NCBI GenBank assembly: GCA_031286555.1
Contig: JAITUD010000233.1
Location: 1-33,612, forward strand
Direction of reading: 5' to 3'
DNA: 33,612 nt
From: Microbacterium sp.
Lineage (GTDB): Bacteria; Actinomycetota; Actinomycetes; Actinomycetales; Microbacteriaceae
Part shown: one piece after another, positions 1 through 8,741 of the stretch
Layout: each line of letters begins with the position of its first letter
Position numbering within the stretch: the stretch's first letter is position 1
Made by a program: the position numbers and the translations under genes
The notes under the pieces: generated by a model
Seen by the model: the letters and a program-made list of their open reading frames with translations, nothing else
Told to the model about the DNA's origin: nothing
The model's database searches: none

Positions 1-957
1 GGCTGGTACGGCGAGGAGACGCTCGACGTCGAGGCCGTGCACGCGATGGCACCGGCAGCGAAGGTCCGCTACTACGCGGGCAAGAGCTGCCTGGATGCCG
101 ACCTGCTCGACACCTTCAACAGGATCAACGACGAGAACGTCGCGAACATCGTGACGAACTCGTGGGGCGGCGTGGGCGATGTCACCCGACCTGCGCTGCT
201 GCTCGCCTATGAGAACGCCTTCCTGCAGGGCGCCGCGCAGGGCATCAGCTACGTGTTCTCCAGCGGCGACAACGGCGACGAGGTGACCTCGCTCGGCACT
301 GCGCAGACCGACTACCCGGCATCCGATCCGCTGGTCACCGCCGTCGGCGGAACCTCGACGGCGATCACGCCCGACGGCCTGGTCGGCGAGACCGGATGGC
401 AGACGTCGAAGTACGCGCTGACGGGCGGGGCGTGGGCGCAGACCGACGCCTTCCTGTACGGAGGCGGCGGCGGATACTCGTCGAACATCCTCGAGCCGAG
501 CTACCAGAAGGATGCCGGGATCGTCAGCCCGAACGGCGGACGGGCCGTGCCCGACGTCGCGATGGACGCCGACCCCACCACGGGAATGCTCGTGGGGCAG
601 ACGCAGACCTTCACCGGGAAGGCGGCGTACGACACCTACCGGATCGGGGGCACCAGCCTCGCCTCGCCGCTGTTCGCGGGAATGACGGCGCTGAAGATCC
701 AGGCGAACGGCGGCAAGGGATTCGGCCTGCTGAACCCGCTGATCTACAGCACTCAGGGCGACGGATTCCACGACGTCACCGGTGCGGGGATCGGCACCGG
801 TGCGATCCGGGTCGACTTCGTCAACGGCGTGGATGCCACGGGCGGCTACGCCTACTCGGTCCGCACCTTCGACAAGGCCACGACGACCCTGAAGGTCGGC
901 ACCGGCTGGGACGACGAGACCGGCTGGGGCAGCCCGCGCGCGGGCTGGATCGGCTGA
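1..957 (+). CDS. S53 (sedolisin) family serine-carboxyl peptidase, 3' part
   Basis: The frame is open from base 1, so the gene begins outside the window and only the C-terminal half of the catalytic domain is present. The sedolisin catalytic pair Glu-x-x-x-Asp is visible (Glu at bases 13-15, Asp at 25-27, in GEETLDVE), followed by the SSGDNG segment that carries the oxyanion-hole Asp and the serine motif GGTSLASP (Ser at 655-657). The C-terminal calcium-site elements FHDVTGAG and GWDDETGWG are also present, so the visible part looks intact. Known members are secreted, acid-active endopeptidases or tripeptidyl peptidases made with an N-terminal prodomain, which would lie to the left of this window. 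The gene converges on the next one across a strong hairpin. The family assignment is very secure; substrate and exact activity cannot be told. Confidence 0.93.
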   Translation, partial: GWYGEETLDVEAVHAMAPAAKVRYYAGKSCLDADLLDTFNRINDENVANIVTNSWGGVGDVTRPALLLAYENAFLQGAAQGISYVFSSGDNGDEVTSLGTAQTDYPASDPLVTAVGGTSTAITPDGLVGETGWQTSKYALTGGAWAQTDAFLYGGGGGYSSNILEPSYQKDAGIVSPNGGRAVPDVAMDADPTTGMLVGQTQTFTGKAAYDTYRIGGTSLASPLFAGMTALKIQANGGKGFGLLNPLIYSTQGDGFHDVTGAGIGTGAIRVDFVNGVDATGGYAYSVRTFDKATTTLKVGTGWDDETGWGSPRAGWIG

Positions 958-978
958 TCACGTCGCGCTGACAAGATT

Positions 979-1014
979 GATGCCGCGCCCCGAGAGCTCT
1001 CGGGACGCGGCATC
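979..1014. terminator. Bidirectional hairpin terminator between convergent genes
   Basis: A near-perfect inverted repeat has arms GATGCCGCG-CCCGAGA and TCTCGGG-CGCGGCATC with a single unpaired base on each side and a two-base loop. It fills the gap between the convergent stops at 957 and 1021. There is no clear T-run on either strand, which is common for high-GC actinobacterial terminators. Confidence 0.75.
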
Positions 1015-1020
1015 CGTCTC

Positions 1021-1563
1021 TCAGCGCCGGTTCCGTCCGCGCGCCAGCCAGGGCATGCGGAGGCGGATCACGTCATGCAGGGAGCGACCTTCGCGCCATT
1101 CCCGGATGGTGAGCCAGATGATCACCGCGTCGAGCACGGTGAGCACGAGCACCCCGACCGAGAAGGCGAGCGCGAGGTCGACCAGCTGCACGATCAGAAG
1201 GATCGTCAGCGCACCGACTGCCCAGGGATAGACGCGCTTCGAGCCCAGCAGAAGTGCGACCACGATCGCGACCTTCACCGCGCCGTGCACGACCAGATAG
1301 ATTCCGCCGATCAGGAGAGTCCCCGTCGCGAGCCTCGCCGACTCGTGCAGGATCAGGTTTGCGATCAGGTCGTGAGGGTCCTCGGCCAGCTCGCCCGAGG
1401 TCAGCGCGCGCACCAGCGAGGTCAGCTGGACGTGGGTGATGAACAGCGCAGGGATCCCGACCAGCAGCTCGACGAGCCCGTCGAGAGCTTTGAAGAGCAA
1501 CCCGATCAGGAAGACCCAGTCCAGGACCAGGTCTCGTCGTGCGCTGGACCCGCGCGTTCGCAT
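1021..1563 (-). CDS. DUF2127 family integral membrane protein
   Basis: The product has 180 aa, starting at the ATG at 1563-1561. It is strongly hydrophobic with about four membrane segments: residues 12-45 (LDWVFLIGLLFKALDGLVEL onward), 78-105, 108-130 and 131-150, followed by a basic C-terminal tail. The opening pattern FLIGLLFKALDGLVELL, the short polar stretch with HESARLATG, and the length fit the DUF2127 family, whose function is unknown. The frame stays open upstream across the HNH gene, but that extension is an unrelated shadow and the ATG before RTRGSSARRD is the sensible start. Its own promoter is not obvious. The family call is from recognised sequence pattern, not a search. Confidence 0.72.
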   Translation of the reverse strand: MRTRGSSARRDLVLDWVFLIGLLFKALDGLVELLVGIPALFITHVQLTSLVRALTSGELAEDPHDLIANLILHESARLATGTLLIGGIYLVVHGAVKVAIVVALLLGSKRVYPWAVGALTILLIVQLVDLALAFSVGVLVLTVLDAVIIWLTIREWREGRSLHDVIRLRMPWLARGRNRR

Positions 1564-1607
1564 GCTCCGACTCTGGCACCCGCGCGCTGAGAGCGCACGG
1601 CGAAAGT

Positions 1608-2369
1608 TCAGTGAGTTGGCACCGGCTCGTCGGGGCAGGTCGTGAGCACACGTGCGATCGCGTCGTGCTCGGCGGGCGTGACCCACAGGTCGTAGCGGGA
1701 CTTCACCGCGACCTGCCGGGCGACGTACGCGCAGCGGAAGTCCTTGTTCTTCGGCAGCCAGGTCGCCGCGTCGCCGTCGCGCTTCTGGGAGTTCGACGCG
1801 CCCTCGACCGCCAGCAGGTTCAGCGGATCGTTCGCGACGGCCGCCCGCTGCTGGGCGGTCAGCGCCTGTGCGCCCTTCTGCCAGGCGTCGCTGAGAGCGA
1901 CGACATGGTCGATCTGCACCAGCTCCGACGTGCCCTGGCCGCGGACGAAGTCGATCGTCGTGCCGGTGTACGGATCGTGCAGTGTGCCCGCGGTCACCCG
2001 GCAGCGGCCGTCGCGGACAGGACCAGTGAGCTGCGCGCCGAGGATGTCGTTGCGGGTGTCGCATCCGTTGTGGTCGACGTCCTGCCAGCGCGGGCCGAAC
2101 TGCGCCCGGTCGTAGCCGGTCTTCGCTGCGCGACCCTTCACGGGGAGCGTGGCGAGCAGCTCGAGGGCGGATCCGGGAGCAGCGCTCGGGCCTGGGCTGG
2201 GCGCCGAGGACGGCGTGGCGGTCGGCGCGGTCGGCGCGGGAGCGGCATCCGTCTGCTGATCGAGGACGCCGGAGGCCAGGCCGATGGCGAGGAGGAGCAC
2301 GATCACGGCGACGCTCACAACGCCCGAGGTCCGGCGGGCACGGCTCTTCTGCGTCGTCCGTCTGCCCAT
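1608..2369 (-). CDS. Exported HNH endonuclease family protein (DUF1524/GmrSD C-terminal type)
   Basis: The product has 253 aa. One hydrophobic segment at residues 17-36 follows a basic N-terminus (MGRRTTQKSRARR), so it is exported or membrane-anchored. An Ala/Pro/Ser/Thr-rich linker covers about 42-67. The nuclease domain shows YDRAQFGPRWQDVDHNGCDTRNDIL (shown here only as landmarks near 86-110), the metal/catalytic DH at 154-155 in QIDHVVALSDAW, and the closing helix DPLNLLAVEGASNSQKR (181-197). This is the pattern of the small secreted HNH proteins common in actinobacteria, probably used for nutrient or environmental DNA degradation. ATG at 2369 is preferred over an upstream in-frame extension to 2426, since it puts the basic region directly before the membrane segment. 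A defence role is not supported by the context. Confidence 0.85.
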   Translation of the reverse strand: MGRRTTQKSRARRTSGVVSVAVIVLLLAIGLASGVLDQQTDAAPAPTAPTATPSSAPSPGPSAAPGSALELLATLPVKGRAAKTGYDRAQFGPRWQDVDHNGCDTRNDILGAQLTGPVRDGRCRVTAGTLHDPYTGTTIDFVRGQGTSELVQIDHVVALSDAWQKGAQALTAQQRAAVANDPLNLLAVEGASNSQKRDGDAATWLPKNKDFRCAYVARQVAVKSRYDLWVTPAEHDAIARVLTTCPDEPVPTH

Positions 2370-2476
2370 CCTCTCCAGCCTATTCGTACGGCCGATCGCC
2401 CTGGCACCGTGCCCGGGGCGCGGCATACGATGCTGGCGTCAGGCGTTGTGCCCAGTGACGGACGAAAGGACGGAAC

Positions 2477-3379
2477 GTGGAGAACATGCAGAAGGTGGCC
2501 GTGCTCGGCACCGGAGTGCTCGGATCGCAGATCATCATGCAGGCGGCGTATCACGGCAAGGATGTGACGGCGTACGACATCTCGGACGAGATCCTCGCCA
2601 AGCTGCCGGCGAGGTGGGAGTGGATGCGCGGGCACTACCGCACCGACCTTCCCGACTTCACCGACGAGAAGTTCGACGCGGCGATCGGTCGCATCTCCAC
2701 GACGACGGTGCTCGCCGATGCGGTCGGCGATGCGGATGTCGTGGTCGAGGCCGTGCCGGAGAACCTCGAGCTGAAGAAGAAGGTGTGGGCGCAGGTCGGA
2801 GAGGCCGCGCCGGCGGGCGCGATCTTCGCGACCAACACCTCGTCTCTCATGCCCAGCACCTTCGCCGACGCGACGGGCCGGCCGGAGCGACTGGGCACGC
2901 TGCACTTCGCGAACATGGTGTGGCGCTTCAACACCGGCGAGGTCATGGGGCACCCGGGTACCGACCCGGCCGTGCTGGATGCGCTGGTGCAGTTCGCGAC
3001 CGAGATCGGCCTCGTGCCCTACCGCGTGCGCAAGGAGTCGCCCGGCTACCTGCTGAACGGCCTGCTCATCCCGTTCCTCGACGCCGGTGCGCGGCTGTAC
3101 GTGAACGGCGTCGGCTCTGTCGCCGACATCGACGGCATCTGGCGCAAGGCGACCGGTTCGCCGCAGGGCCCGTTCGAGATCTACGACGTGGTGGGCTTCA
3201 ACGTCGCCTACAACATCCAGGCGAACAACCCGCAGCCCAGCCCGTTCATCGAGGTGCTCAAGCGCGGCATCGACAACGGCAAGACCGGCATCGCCGACGG
3301 CGAAGGCTTCTACACCTACGACGCCGAGGGGCGGAACACCGGCGTCTCGTCGCAGTTCCCCGAGGTCTGGGGCAGCTGA
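2477..3379 (+). CDS. 3-hydroxyacyl-CoA dehydrogenase family protein
   Basis: The product has 300 aa. The NAD-binding Rossmann motif VLGTGVLGSQ lies at residues 9-18, followed by acidic D34 at the end of beta-2. The usual catalytic quartet can be placed: Ser122/123 (NTSSL), His143 (LHFANM), Glu155 and Asn194. The C-terminal domain carries DIDGIWRKATGSPQGPF, typical of 3-hydroxybutyryl-CoA dehydrogenases, which oxidise 3-hydroxyacyl-CoA with NAD+. The usual HFFNP after the catalytic His is HFANM here, so the acyl substrate may differ. The start is the GTG at 2477, because AAGGA at 2466-2470 sits 6 bases upstream; the ATG at 2486 would be 15 bases away. It is a single gene with no fatty-acid neighbours. 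Confidence 0.86.
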   Translation: MENMQKVAVLGTGVLGSQIIMQAAYHGKDVTAYDISDEILAKLPARWEWMRGHYRTDLPDFTDEKFDAAIGRISTTTVLADAVGDADVVVEAVPENLELKKKVWAQVGEAAPAGAIFATNTSSLMPSTFADATGRPERLGTLHFANMVWRFNTGEVMGHPGTDPAVLDALVQFATEIGLVPYRVRKESPGYLLNGLLIPFLDAGARLYVNGVGSVADIDGIWRKATGSPQGPFEIYDVVGFNVAYNIQANNPQPSPFIEVLKRGIDNGKTGIADGEGFYTYDAEGRNTGVSSQFPEVWGS

Positions 3380-3400
3380 GCACGCTTCCTGTGACGACGG

Positions 3401-3432
3401 ATGCTGCTCCCGAGACTTCTCGGGGGCAGCAT
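3401..3432. terminator. Bidirectional hairpin terminator
   Basis: The inverted repeat has arms ATGCTGCTCCCGAG (3401-3414) and CTCGGGGGCAGCAT (3419-3432) with a 4-base loop; 13 of 14 positions pair and the other is G-T. It sits between the convergent stops of the dehydrogenase (3379) and the SDR gene (3434), where it can end both transcripts. Confidence 0.75.
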
Positions 3433-3433
3433 C

Positions 3434-4222
3434 TCAGTCCACGCTGAGGCCGAGGCGCGCGCGATACTGGCGGCGGGTCACCGTCGCGCCGCCGAGCAGG
3501 CGCGCGCCGCCGTCGACGACGAGATCTGCGCCGGCGATGCGCCGCGCGGCCGGGCTGAGAAGCCAGGAGACGGCCTCGGCGATGTCGGTCGGCTCGACCA
3601 GTTCACGCAGCGGAGTGGCATCCAGTAGAAGGTCCTCGTCCTCGGGTGCGAGTCGGCCGGCGGTGTGCGGCGCCCTGGTCCATCCCGGCGTCACCGTGTT
3701 GATGCGGATTCCGAGGTGCCCGTACTCCGCTGCGGCCTGAGCCGCCAGCGCCGCGACGGCGGCCTTGGCTGCTCCGTACGCCGGATAGCCGGGCTGCGGA
3801 TCGGCGGCGTGAACGGAGCCGATGACCACGATGCTGCCGCCGCCGCGCGGGAGCAGCGCGCGGATCCCGGCGCGGAGCGACTGGAAGACCGTCGTGAGGT
3901 TCGAATCGATCACGTCGTGCCACTGATCGTCGCTGATCTCGTGCAGTGATGCGCCGCTGGTGGTTCCCACGCTGATCACAAGGGCGTCGAGTCCGCCGGC
4001 CTGCTCGATGCGGCCGAACGCCTCGTCCATCTGGACTCGAGACGCGGCGTCGGCGGGGAGCACCAGGGTGTCGGCGGGAAGAGAGGCGGCGCTCGCGGTC
4101 AGATGTGCGGGGTCTCGCCCGATCAGCGCCAGGCGATGGTCGTGCGACAGCAGATCGGCGATGGCGCCGCCGATCGAGCCGCCCGCTCCGATCACGGCGG
4201 CGAGGGGACGGGGCTGGGTCAT
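3434..4222 (-). CDS. SDR family NAD(P)-dependent oxidoreductase
   Basis: The product has 262 aa, the classical SDR length. The cofactor-binding motif is IGAGGSIGGAIA (residues 11-22). The catalytic residues are Ser136 (VIGSVHAA), Tyr149 and Lys153 (YGAAK), and the PGWTRAPHTAG and DLVVDGGARL segments are in the expected places. The usual NNAG after beta-4 is SVGTTSG here, a tolerated variant. The start ATG at 4222-4220 has AAGGAG just upstream. It is the last gene of the minus-strand operon that starts at 8677, 62 bases after the enolase-superfamily gene. It probably oxidises or reduces a hydroxyl/keto group of the sugar acid or sugar imported by the same operon; the exact substrate is unknown. 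Confidence 0.9.
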   Translation of the reverse strand: MTQPRPLAAVIGAGGSIGGAIADLLSHDHRLALIGRDPAHLTASAASLPADTLVLPADAASRVQMDEAFGRIEQAGGLDALVISVGTTSGASLHEISDDQWHDVIDSNLTTVFQSLRAGIRALLPRGGGSIVVIGSVHAADPQPGYPAYGAAKAAVAALAAQAAAEYGHLGIRINTVTPGWTRAPHTAGRLAPEDEDLLLDATPLRELVEPTDIAEAVSWLLSPAARRIAGADLVVDGGARLLGGATVTRRQYRARLGLSVD

Positions 4223-4284
4223 CTGTGCTCCTTGGAAGGATGCCGGGCCGGAGACGGGGGAGGGGAAGCCGACCCGGCGGTCTT

Positions 4285-5487
4285 TCATTCTGCCCGGAAC
4301 TCGTCGACGAGATCCCAGTCGAGTTCGATTCCGAGGCCGGGGCCGGTGGGGACGGCGAGAGTGCCGTCCGAGAAGTCGAACCGGTCGACGGTCAGCTCGT
4401 CCCGCAGCGGGTTGGGCAGACGGTTGTACTCGTAGATGCGGAAGTTCGGCACCGAGGCCGACAGCTGCAGGGCGGCCGCGAGCCCGACGGCTGATCCGAC
4501 TCCGTGCGGAGCGATGTCGACATGGAAGGTCTCGCACAATGCGGCGAGCTTGCGCGACTCGGTGATGCCGCCGGCTCGGGCGAGGTTCGGCATGACGACG
4601 TCGACGGCGCCGTTCACGAGGAACTCCCGCTGATCCCACCGGGTGAACAGCGTCTCGCCGTTCACCAGGGAGACCGGGAGGGAATCGCGGATGCGGCGGT
4701 AGCCCGCCACATCGTCGACCGCGCACGGCTCCTCGATCCAGGTGATCCCGAGGTCCACCAGCCGGCGGACGACGTCGACGGCGCGATCGGCCGTGTACGC
4801 GCAGTTCAGATCGACGAGCAGTTCGCGATCCTCGCCGATGGCCTCCCGCACGGCCGCGGCATGGGCGACATCGGTGCGAGCACCTCGCCCGAGCTTGAGC
4901 TTGATCGCGTCGAAGCCCTGGTTCGCGAACCCGAGCGCATAGTCCGCCGAGGCGGCGGGCTGGTCCAGCATCGGCACCGGGCTGGCGTACACCGAGACAC
5001 GGTCGCGGTGCGGGCCGCCGAGCAGGCTGTGCACGGGCACGCCGTAGGCCTTGCCCTTGAGATCCCAGAGGGCGATGTCCACGCCGCTCATCGCCTCGAG
5101 GAAGTAGCCGCGGGTCTGGCCGCCGCCGCTCATCGACGAGAACACCTTCGACCACAGCCGGTCGATGGCGTCCGCGTCCTCGCCGATGAGCAGCGGCTCG
5201 ATGATGTCGCGCACGATCTGCGCGGTGACTCTGGGCGCGGGGAGCCCGTAGCACTCGCCGATCCCCTCCAGGCCGTCCTCGGTGCGCAGCCGGATCAGCG
5301 TCGAGTACTGGCCCTTCCGCTGCAGAGTCCGGTGACTCGCGGCCGGCTGCAGAAGCCAGGACGGAACGTCTCCGCCCGGATACAGGCGCGTGAACGGCGC
5401 GATGATCGGAATCGCTTCGACCGATGCGATGCGGCGCTCCGCGTCGCGTCGCATCGAGAGGGAGGGAGGGGTGTCGACGGTGCTCAT
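4285..5487 (-). CDS. Enolase-superfamily enzyme, mandelate racemase/muconate lactonizing type
   Basis: The product has 400 aa. The N-terminal capping domain (about 20-145) ends with the typical GVDIALWDLKGKAYGVPV. In the barrel, the KxK acid/base pair is K196 and K198 (IKLKLG), the metal ligands are D226 (DLNCAYT), E252 (IEEP) and E278 (NGE), and the opposing base is H328 (IAPHG). The residue expected as Asp before that His (QPD in relatives) is Asn301 in MPNLARAGG. Known members with these residues dehydrate or epimerise sugar acids or related carboxylates, which suits an operon with a sugar importer and an SDR enzyme. It starts 5 bases after the binding-protein stop, so the two are surely co-transcribed. 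The reaction is inferred only at the level of proton abstraction next to a carboxylate. Confidence 0.9.
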   Translation of the reverse strand: MSTVDTPPSLSMRRDAERRIASVEAIPIIAPFTRLYPGGDVPSWLLQPAASHRTLQRKGQYSTLIRLRTEDGLEGIGECYGLPAPRVTAQIVRDIIEPLLIGEDADAIDRLWSKVFSSMSGGGQTRGYFLEAMSGVDIALWDLKGKAYGVPVHSLLGGPHRDRVSVYASPVPMLDQPAASADYALGFANQGFDAIKLKLGRGARTDVAHAAAVREAIGEDRELLVDLNCAYTADRAVDVVRRLVDLGITWIEEPCAVDDVAGYRRIRDSLPVSLVNGETLFTRWDQREFLVNGAVDVVMPNLARAGGITESRKLAALCETFHVDIAPHGVGSAVGLAAALQLSASVPNFRIYEYNRLPNPLRDELTVDRFDFSDGTLAVPTGPGLGIELDWDLVDEFRAE

Positions 5488-5492
5488 GGTTC

Positions 5493-6800
5493 TCAGTCAG
5501 CCAGCTTCTGCATCGCGGCCTGTGCCGTGTCGAGGGCGTCCTGTGCGGACTTCTGCCCGGTGAGGGCGGCCTGGATCTGCTCGGCGAGCTTGGCCTCCAT
5601 CTGCGAGTAGTTCGAGAACTGCCACAGCGGGTTGGGGGATGCGGTGTCGGTGATCGCCGTCTGCCAGGCGGAGGCGTACGGGTCGGAGGTGAAGGACTCG
5701 TCGGCGAGCGCGGTCTCGGTCGTGGGCACCGATCCGATCTCCTTGTAGCGGTTGATGCCGACCTCGGGCGTCGAGGTGTAGTACTTCGCGAACTCCGCGG
5801 CCGTCTGGGTCGGGCCCTTCTTGTAGACGACGATCAGTCCGCCCCACGCCAGGGACTGGGGCGCATCGCCGGACTTGACCACCGGACGGGCCACGGGGAC
5901 GGTGCTGTCCATCAGCGCAGGATCCGCCGCCTGAGAGATGAGCGTCCCGCGCACCTGGTTGGCGTCGTCGAAGAACGCGGTCTTGCCCTGCGAGTACAGC
6001 GTGCGCGCTTCGGGGCGTCCGAGCCCGAGCGAGATCAGCCCTTCCTCGTTCAGCCGGGTCAGCCACTCGAGTGCCTCGACGGCACCCTTGTCGTTGACGG
6101 CGATCTTGTCGCCGTCGACGACCTTCGAGCCGAAGGTCTTGAACCACGGGATGAAGTCCTTGATGGTCTCCGGCTTCGTCGCGAGCGCGTAGGGGACGAT
6201 GTCTCCGCCGAGCGCCTTGACGGCCTTGAGCGCTTTCTCGAACTCGTCGACGGTGGTCGGCGCCGAGGTGATGCCCGCCTTCTCGAGGAGCTGCTTGTTC
6301 TCGATGAGGCCGATCGAGCCGGTGTACCAGGGCAGGCCGTACTGCTTGCCGTCCACCTGTCCGTTCTTGAGGGATGCCTCGGTGTAGTCGACGCCCTTCG
6401 CGTATTCGGAGAGGTCGACGAGCACGCCGAGCCTGCTCATCGACTGGATGTCGGCGATGTCGAGCTGTGCGGCGCCCGTGGTCGAGCCGTCACGGGAGCG
6501 CAGCAGCAGCTGGTTGCGGTACTCGGCGAAGGGGAACGACACGAGATCGGCTTCGACGTCGTGCTGCGAGGTGAACCCGTCGACCTCCTGCTCGATGAGC
6601 GCCTTCTGCGCGTCCTCGCCGTAGTTCCAGCTGGTGAAGGTGAAGTCTTCGTAGGTCACCTTCTCTCCGGGCTTCGGGGCCGGGGCGGCGCCGGTTCCGC
6701 TGCAGGCGGTGAGGGAGAGTGCGGCGACGAGGCCGATCCCCACCGCGGTGATGAGGGTCCGATGCCGGGCGATGCCGGTTCGGCGCTGAACTGCAGACAT
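5493..6800 (-). CDS. Carbohydrate ABC transporter substrate-binding lipoprotein (family 1)
   Basis: The product has 435 aa. The N-terminus is a lipoprotein signal: a basic start, a hydrophobic stretch at 16-30 and lipobox LTAC with Cys33. The mature part has the family 1 extracellular binding-protein pattern: an early WNYGED segment, DIADIQSMSRLGVLVDLSEY, YGLPWYTGSIGLIENKQLLEKAGI, an open hinge region, and a C-terminal TALTGQKSAQDALDTAQAAMQ helix. It would capture a sugar or sugar derivative at the outer face of the membrane and hand it to the two permeases encoded just upstream in the operon. Here the binding protein is third in order (permease, permease, SBP), unlike the cassettes at 24431-25735 and 31979-33256, where it precedes both permeases. 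The ligand is unknown; the enzymes downstream hint at a sugar acid. Confidence 0.92.
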   Translation of the reverse strand: MSAVQRRTGIARHRTLITAVGIGLVAALSLTACSGTGAAPAPKPGEKVTYEDFTFTSWNYGEDAQKALIEQEVDGFTSQHDVEADLVSFPFAEYRNQLLLRSRDGSTTGAAQLDIADIQSMSRLGVLVDLSEYAKGVDYTEASLKNGQVDGKQYGLPWYTGSIGLIENKQLLEKAGITSAPTTVDEFEKALKAVKALGGDIVPYALATKPETIKDFIPWFKTFGSKVVDGDKIAVNDKGAVEALEWLTRLNEEGLISLGLGRPEARTLYSQGKTAFFDDANQVRGTLISQAADPALMDSTVPVARPVVKSGDAPQSLAWGGLIVVYKKGPTQTAAEFAKYYTSTPEVGINRYKEIGSVPTTETALADESFTSDPYASAWQTAITDTASPNPLWQFSNYSQMEAKLAEQIQAALTGQKSAQDALDTAQAAMQKLAD

Positions 6801-6860
6801 GTCTGTCCTTTCGGGTTCTTGCAGGGTGTGGTGCGGAGGGCGTCGTCGGGCCTGACGGGA

Positions 6861-7787
6861 TCAGCCCTTGACAGCGCCGGAGCTGAGACCGGCGACGAAG
6901 TAGCGCTGCAGCGCGAGGAAGATGATGATCACGGGCAGCGAAGCGACCAGCGACGCCGCCATGAGCTCGGGCCATCGGTCGCTGAACTCGCTGAGGTAGG
7001 TGTTCACGAGCCCGGGCGGCAGCGTCCGGGTCGCGTCGCCCGAGAGCGTCAGGGCGAAGGCGAAGTCGTTCCAGCCGCGGATGAACGCGAACAGGCCGGC
7101 CGCGATCATGCCGGGGGCGACGAGCGGCATCAGGATGCGGTGGATGATCACGCCCTGCCCGGCGCCGTCCACCTTCGCGGCCTCGATGATCTCGTCGGGA
7201 AGGTTGTCGAAGATGCCCTTCATCATCCAGACGCACAGCGGCAGGGTGAAGGTCGTGAACGAGATGATCAGCGCCAGGTAGCTGTCCAGCAGGCCGAGTG
7301 AGCTGAAGATGCCGTAGATGGTGATCAGAAGCAGGATCTGCGGGAACAGCTGCGACACCAGGAGCAGGAACATGAAGGACCTGCGGCCGCGGTAGCGGAA
7401 CTTCGAGAACGAGTACGCGCAGTACATGCCGATGATGACGCTGCCGACGGCGGTGACAGTGGCGACGAGGATGCTGTTGCCGAGGTAGTGCAGGATGCGG
7501 CCGTCGGCGAACACGCGCTCGTAGGCACTGAAGTCGAAGCTCGTCGGCAGCAGCTTGGGTGGGAACTCGAAGACCTCGGCGCCGCTGCGCAGGCTGGTCA
7601 GCAGCATCCAGTAGATGGGGGCGAGCGCGAACAGCGTGATCAGCAGCAGCGAGAGCCGCCGGCCCCATGCGACCGGCTTGGTCTCGGCATCCGCTGAGCG
7701 GACACGGCGGGCCCGCTGCGGCGCTGCGGCGGCCGTGACGAGCGTCTCGGTGGCGCCCCGGGACTCCCTGGTGACGGTGGTGGTCAT
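6861..7787 (-). CDS. Carbohydrate ABC transporter permease (MalG type)
   Basis: The product has 308 aa. A long basic/Ala-rich N-terminal tail of about 45 residues precedes the first membrane segment (LSLLLITLFALAPIYWMLLTSL); six segments can be drawn. The EAA loop that docks the ATPase reads EAAKVDGAGQGVIIHRILMP. The C-terminus ends AGLSSGAVKG, a hallmark of MalG-type sugar permeases. The start ATG at 7787 overlaps the stop of the partner permease by 4 bases (ATGA), so the two are translationally coupled. It forms the channel together with the 7784-8677 product. Confidence 0.93.
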   Translation of the reverse strand: MTTTVTRESRGATETLVTAAAAPQRARRVRSADAETKPVAWGRRLSLLLITLFALAPIYWMLLTSLRSGAEVFEFPPKLLPTSFDFSAYERVFADGRILHYLGNSILVATVTAVGSVIIGMYCAYSFSKFRYRGRRSFMFLLLVSQLFPQILLLITIYGIFSSLGLLDSYLALIISFTTFTLPLCVWMMKGIFDNLPDEIIEAAKVDGAGQGVIIHRILMPLVAPGMIAAGLFAFIRGWNDFAFALTLSGDATRTLPPGLVNTYLSEFSDRWPELMAASLVASLPVIIIFLALQRYFVAGLSSGAVKG

Positions 7788-8677
7788 GATTCGCGCTCCA
7801 TTCCACGCAGGTAGAGGACGACCACCGGCAGCAGGAGCAGCATCCAGAGGATGCCGAGGGCACCGGCCATGCCGAGATCGAATCCCTTGAACGCGGTCTC
7901 GTAGACCGCGAGGGAGAAGGTGGTGGTGGCTCCGGCAGGGCCGCCCTGAGTGAGCACGTAGAGCAGGTCGAACTGCTGGAAGTTCCAGATGAACTCGAGC
8001 AGCACGACCACGCTGGCCACGGGCGCGAGCCCGGGTGCCGTCACGTAGCGGAACCGCTGCCACGAGTTGGCGCCGTCCATCCGGGCAGCCTCGTACACGT
8101 CGTTGGGGAAGGACTGCAGTGCGGCGAGCAGCATGACCATCATCCAGGGGAAGGTCGCCCAGGTGCGTGCGACGATCACCGCCGTCATCGCGCCAGGGCC
8201 CGACTGCAGCCAGGCGACGTTCTCGCCGATCGCGCCCATGCTGCGCAGCACTCCGTTGAGCACGCCGTAGTTCGCGTCGAAGATCCACAGCCAGAGGAAG
8301 CTGACCACGACTCCGGGCAGCACCCAGGGGAAGAGCAGGACGCTGCGCAGGGCCGCTCGGCCCCGCATCCTCTGGTTCAGGCCGAGCGCGGCGACCAGAC
8401 CCACCAGGAACGGCAGGATCGTGGCGGGAATCGCGAAGGTGAGTGTCGTGATCGCCAGCGGCAGGAACTCGCCGGTGAGCGCGTCGATGACGTTCGCGAG
8501 CCCCACGAAGGTCTTCTCGGGGTAGAGCAGGCTGCTCTCGAAGAACGCATCTCCGAGTGCGGCGAGGAGCGGGTAGATCAGGATCGCGACGAGCAGCGTC
8601 GCGGCGGGGGCGATGAGCAGCAGCGGGAACAGATTGCGCTGCCGGCGGCGCGGCGTCGTAGGGATGGCGACTGCCAC
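7784..8677 (-). CDS. Carbohydrate ABC transporter permease (MalF type)
   Basis: The product has 297 aa with six predicted membrane segments. The EAA loop is EAARMDGANSWQRFRYVTAP. The MalF-type FDLLYVLTQGGPAGATTT motif is followed by a last segment ending in LYLRGMERES. The start is the GTG at 8677-8675, because AAGGAGG lies directly upstream (8687-8681 on this strand) and the residues after it begin the cytosolic basic tail. An upstream in-frame extension to 8911 would run through the promoter and into the divergent regulator gene, and is rejected. It is the first gene of the operon, transcribed from the promoter at 8742-8769. Confidence 0.92.
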   Translation of the reverse strand: MAVAIPTTPRRRQRNLFPLLLIAPAATLLVAILIYPLLAALGDAFFESSLLYPEKTFVGLANVIDALTGEFLPLAITTLTFAIPATILPFLVGLVAALGLNQRMRGRAALRSVLLFPWVLPGVVVSFLWLWIFDANYGVLNGVLRSMGAIGENVAWLQSGPGAMTAVIVARTWATFPWMMVMLLAALQSFPNDVYEAARMDGANSWQRFRYVTAPGLAPVASVVVLLEFIWNFQQFDLLYVLTQGGPAGATTTFSLAVYETAFKGFDLGMAGALGILWMLLLLPVVVLYLRGMERES

Positions 8678-8741
8678 GAGTCCTCCTTGACATCGGGTCG
8701 CGGCGGTGGAGCGGCTGCGATCGGCGGGGTAAGTGAGTAAC

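Noticed and set aside
1608-2369. HNH protein as part of a restriction or anti-phage system
   Set aside because: It has an export signal and no ATPase, methylase or toxin-like neighbour, so an exported nuclease is the simpler reading.
4223-4284. Terminator between the enolase-superfamily and SDR genes
   Set aside because: Only a 6-base GCCGGG/CCCGGC stem with a loop of over 20 bases is possible. The SDR gene has its own good ribosome site, and co-transcription is more likely.
5424-7301. Long plus-strand frame of about 625 codons opposite importer B
   Set aside because: It is antisense to a clear binding protein and permease, has biased composition and no ribosome site, and is a codon-structure shadow.
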